64,000 nt of DNA from the NCBI RefSeq assembly GCF_014637345.1, contig NZ_BMEX01000008.1, positions 1-64,000 on the forward strand, in the 5' to 3' direction. This document shows positions 63,553-64,000 of the stretch, piece after piece (position 1 is the first letter of the stretch; each line of letters opens with the position of its first letter). The stretch comes from Kroppenstedtia guangzhouensis (lineage in GTDB: Bacteria; Bacillota; Bacilli; Thermoactinomycetales; DSM-45169). Under the pieces are notes generated by a model, which was not told the DNA's origin, did not search any database, and saw only the letters and a program-made list of their open reading frames with translations. A program made the position numbers and the translations under genes.

Positions 63553-64000
63553 ATGGGTGTTGAGGGATGGGAGAATTATAAGCTTTCAGAGATAGTGGAG
63601 ATTATTGGCGGAGGAACCCCCAAAACATCAATGAAGGAATATTGGAACGGCGATATTCCATGGTTATCAGTAAAGGACTTTAATAATGATTTTAGAACTG
63701 TTGTTCAATCCGAGAAAACCATAACTAAGCAGGGATTGGAAAATAGCTCTGCAAAACTTTTGGATAAAGGTGATATTGTAATTTCTGCTAGAGGAACGGT
63801 TGGGGAATTGACCCAACTTGGCCGACCGATGTCTTTTAACCAATCTTGCTATGGATTAAAAGCGAAAAAAGTCACAACAAATGACTTCGTTTATTATCTT
63901 TTAAAACATCAGATTAAGGACTTGCAACAAAAAACCCATGGTTCAGTTTTTGATACTATCACGAAAAATACCTTTAATATGTTGGATGTAGTTCTTCCCC
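63553..64000 (+). CDS. hsdS: Type I restriction specificity subunit HsdS (partial, right edge)
   Basis: The first 149 residues are present: WENYKLSEIVEIIGGGTPKTS, YWNGDIPWLSVKDF, GDIVISARGTVGEL and a start of the conserved helical region are standard for HsdS. It is the DNA-sequence-recognition subunit. AAGGAG lies ten bases before the ATG. GC is clearly lower than in hsdM, as usual for exchangeable target-recognition domains. The gene runs off the window. Confidence 0.9.
   Translation, partial: MGVEGWENYKLSEIVEIIGGGTPKTSMKEYWNGDIPWLSVKDFNNDFRTVVQSEKTITKQGLENSSAKLLDKGDIVISARGTVGELTQLGRPMSFNQSCYGLKAKKVTTNDFVYYLLKHQIKDLQQKTHGSVFDTITKNTFNMLDVVLP

Overview
The window looks like a chromosomal segment of a Gram-positive Bacillales bacterium, most likely of the Thermoactinomycetaceae (Kroppenstedtia, Desmospora or Melghirimyces type). 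The evidence is Bacillus-like gene order and regulation (ytxG-ytxH, aroF-ccpA, acuC-acuB-acuA facing acsA, a T-box before tyrS, rpsD), strong ribosome binding sites with many TTG and GTG starts, and fairly high GC. The genus is an inference.

Layout. 0-16.4 kb is a conserved core: two membrane proteins, an isocitrate/isopropylmalate dehydrogenase, secreted NagZ, YtxG/YtxH, a small EamA protein, an ECF sigma/anti-sigma pair, chorismate mutase-DAHP synthase, CcpA and the acetate module (acuABC against acsA). 16.4-22.3 kb is a decayed biosynthetic cluster (B12/radical-SAM, PLP enzyme, deacetylase-like protein, exporter) full of frameshifts. 22.6-27 kb holds a class A PBP and T-box-tyrS. 27.3-30.8 kb is a lactococcin-972-type bacteriocin with membrane partner and ATPase. 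30.8-32.3 kb is rpsD and trmB. 32.4-36.7 kb is a sugar ABC importer without its own ATPase, preceded by a cre-like site. 36.7-49.6 kb mixes lipoproteins, phosphatases, cardiolipin synthase, lipid kinase, PhzF, an APH-like kinase and a serine hydrolase, with dispersed repeats between genes. 49.6-53.6 kb has a DHA2 exporter, a sigma-54-type activator and glutathione peroxidase.

The most interesting part is 53.6-64 kb. Two paralogous HTH-TPR (RNPP-type) regulators each overlap a tiny unlisted gene for a secreted pre-peptide. The two peptides are otherwise different but both end in an SSNPG motif, and both regulator genes share a promoter/operator-like block. This looks like a duplicated peptide quorum-sensing switch. 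Next to it is a polymorphic-toxin locus: a deaminase-tipped toxin with a type IV prepilin-like leader, its immunity protein, and a displaced toxin tip with a second putative immunity gene. The window ends in a type I restriction-modification operon starting with an unusual methylase-like/HsdS-like fusion.

Single-base indels, mostly in homopolymer runs, interrupt several unrelated genes (radical-SAM cluster, a histidine phosphatase, an ABC ATPase remnant, phzF). They may be real decay or sequencing error; raw reads would decide. No tRNA, rRNA, CRISPR array or intact insertion sequence was recognised.
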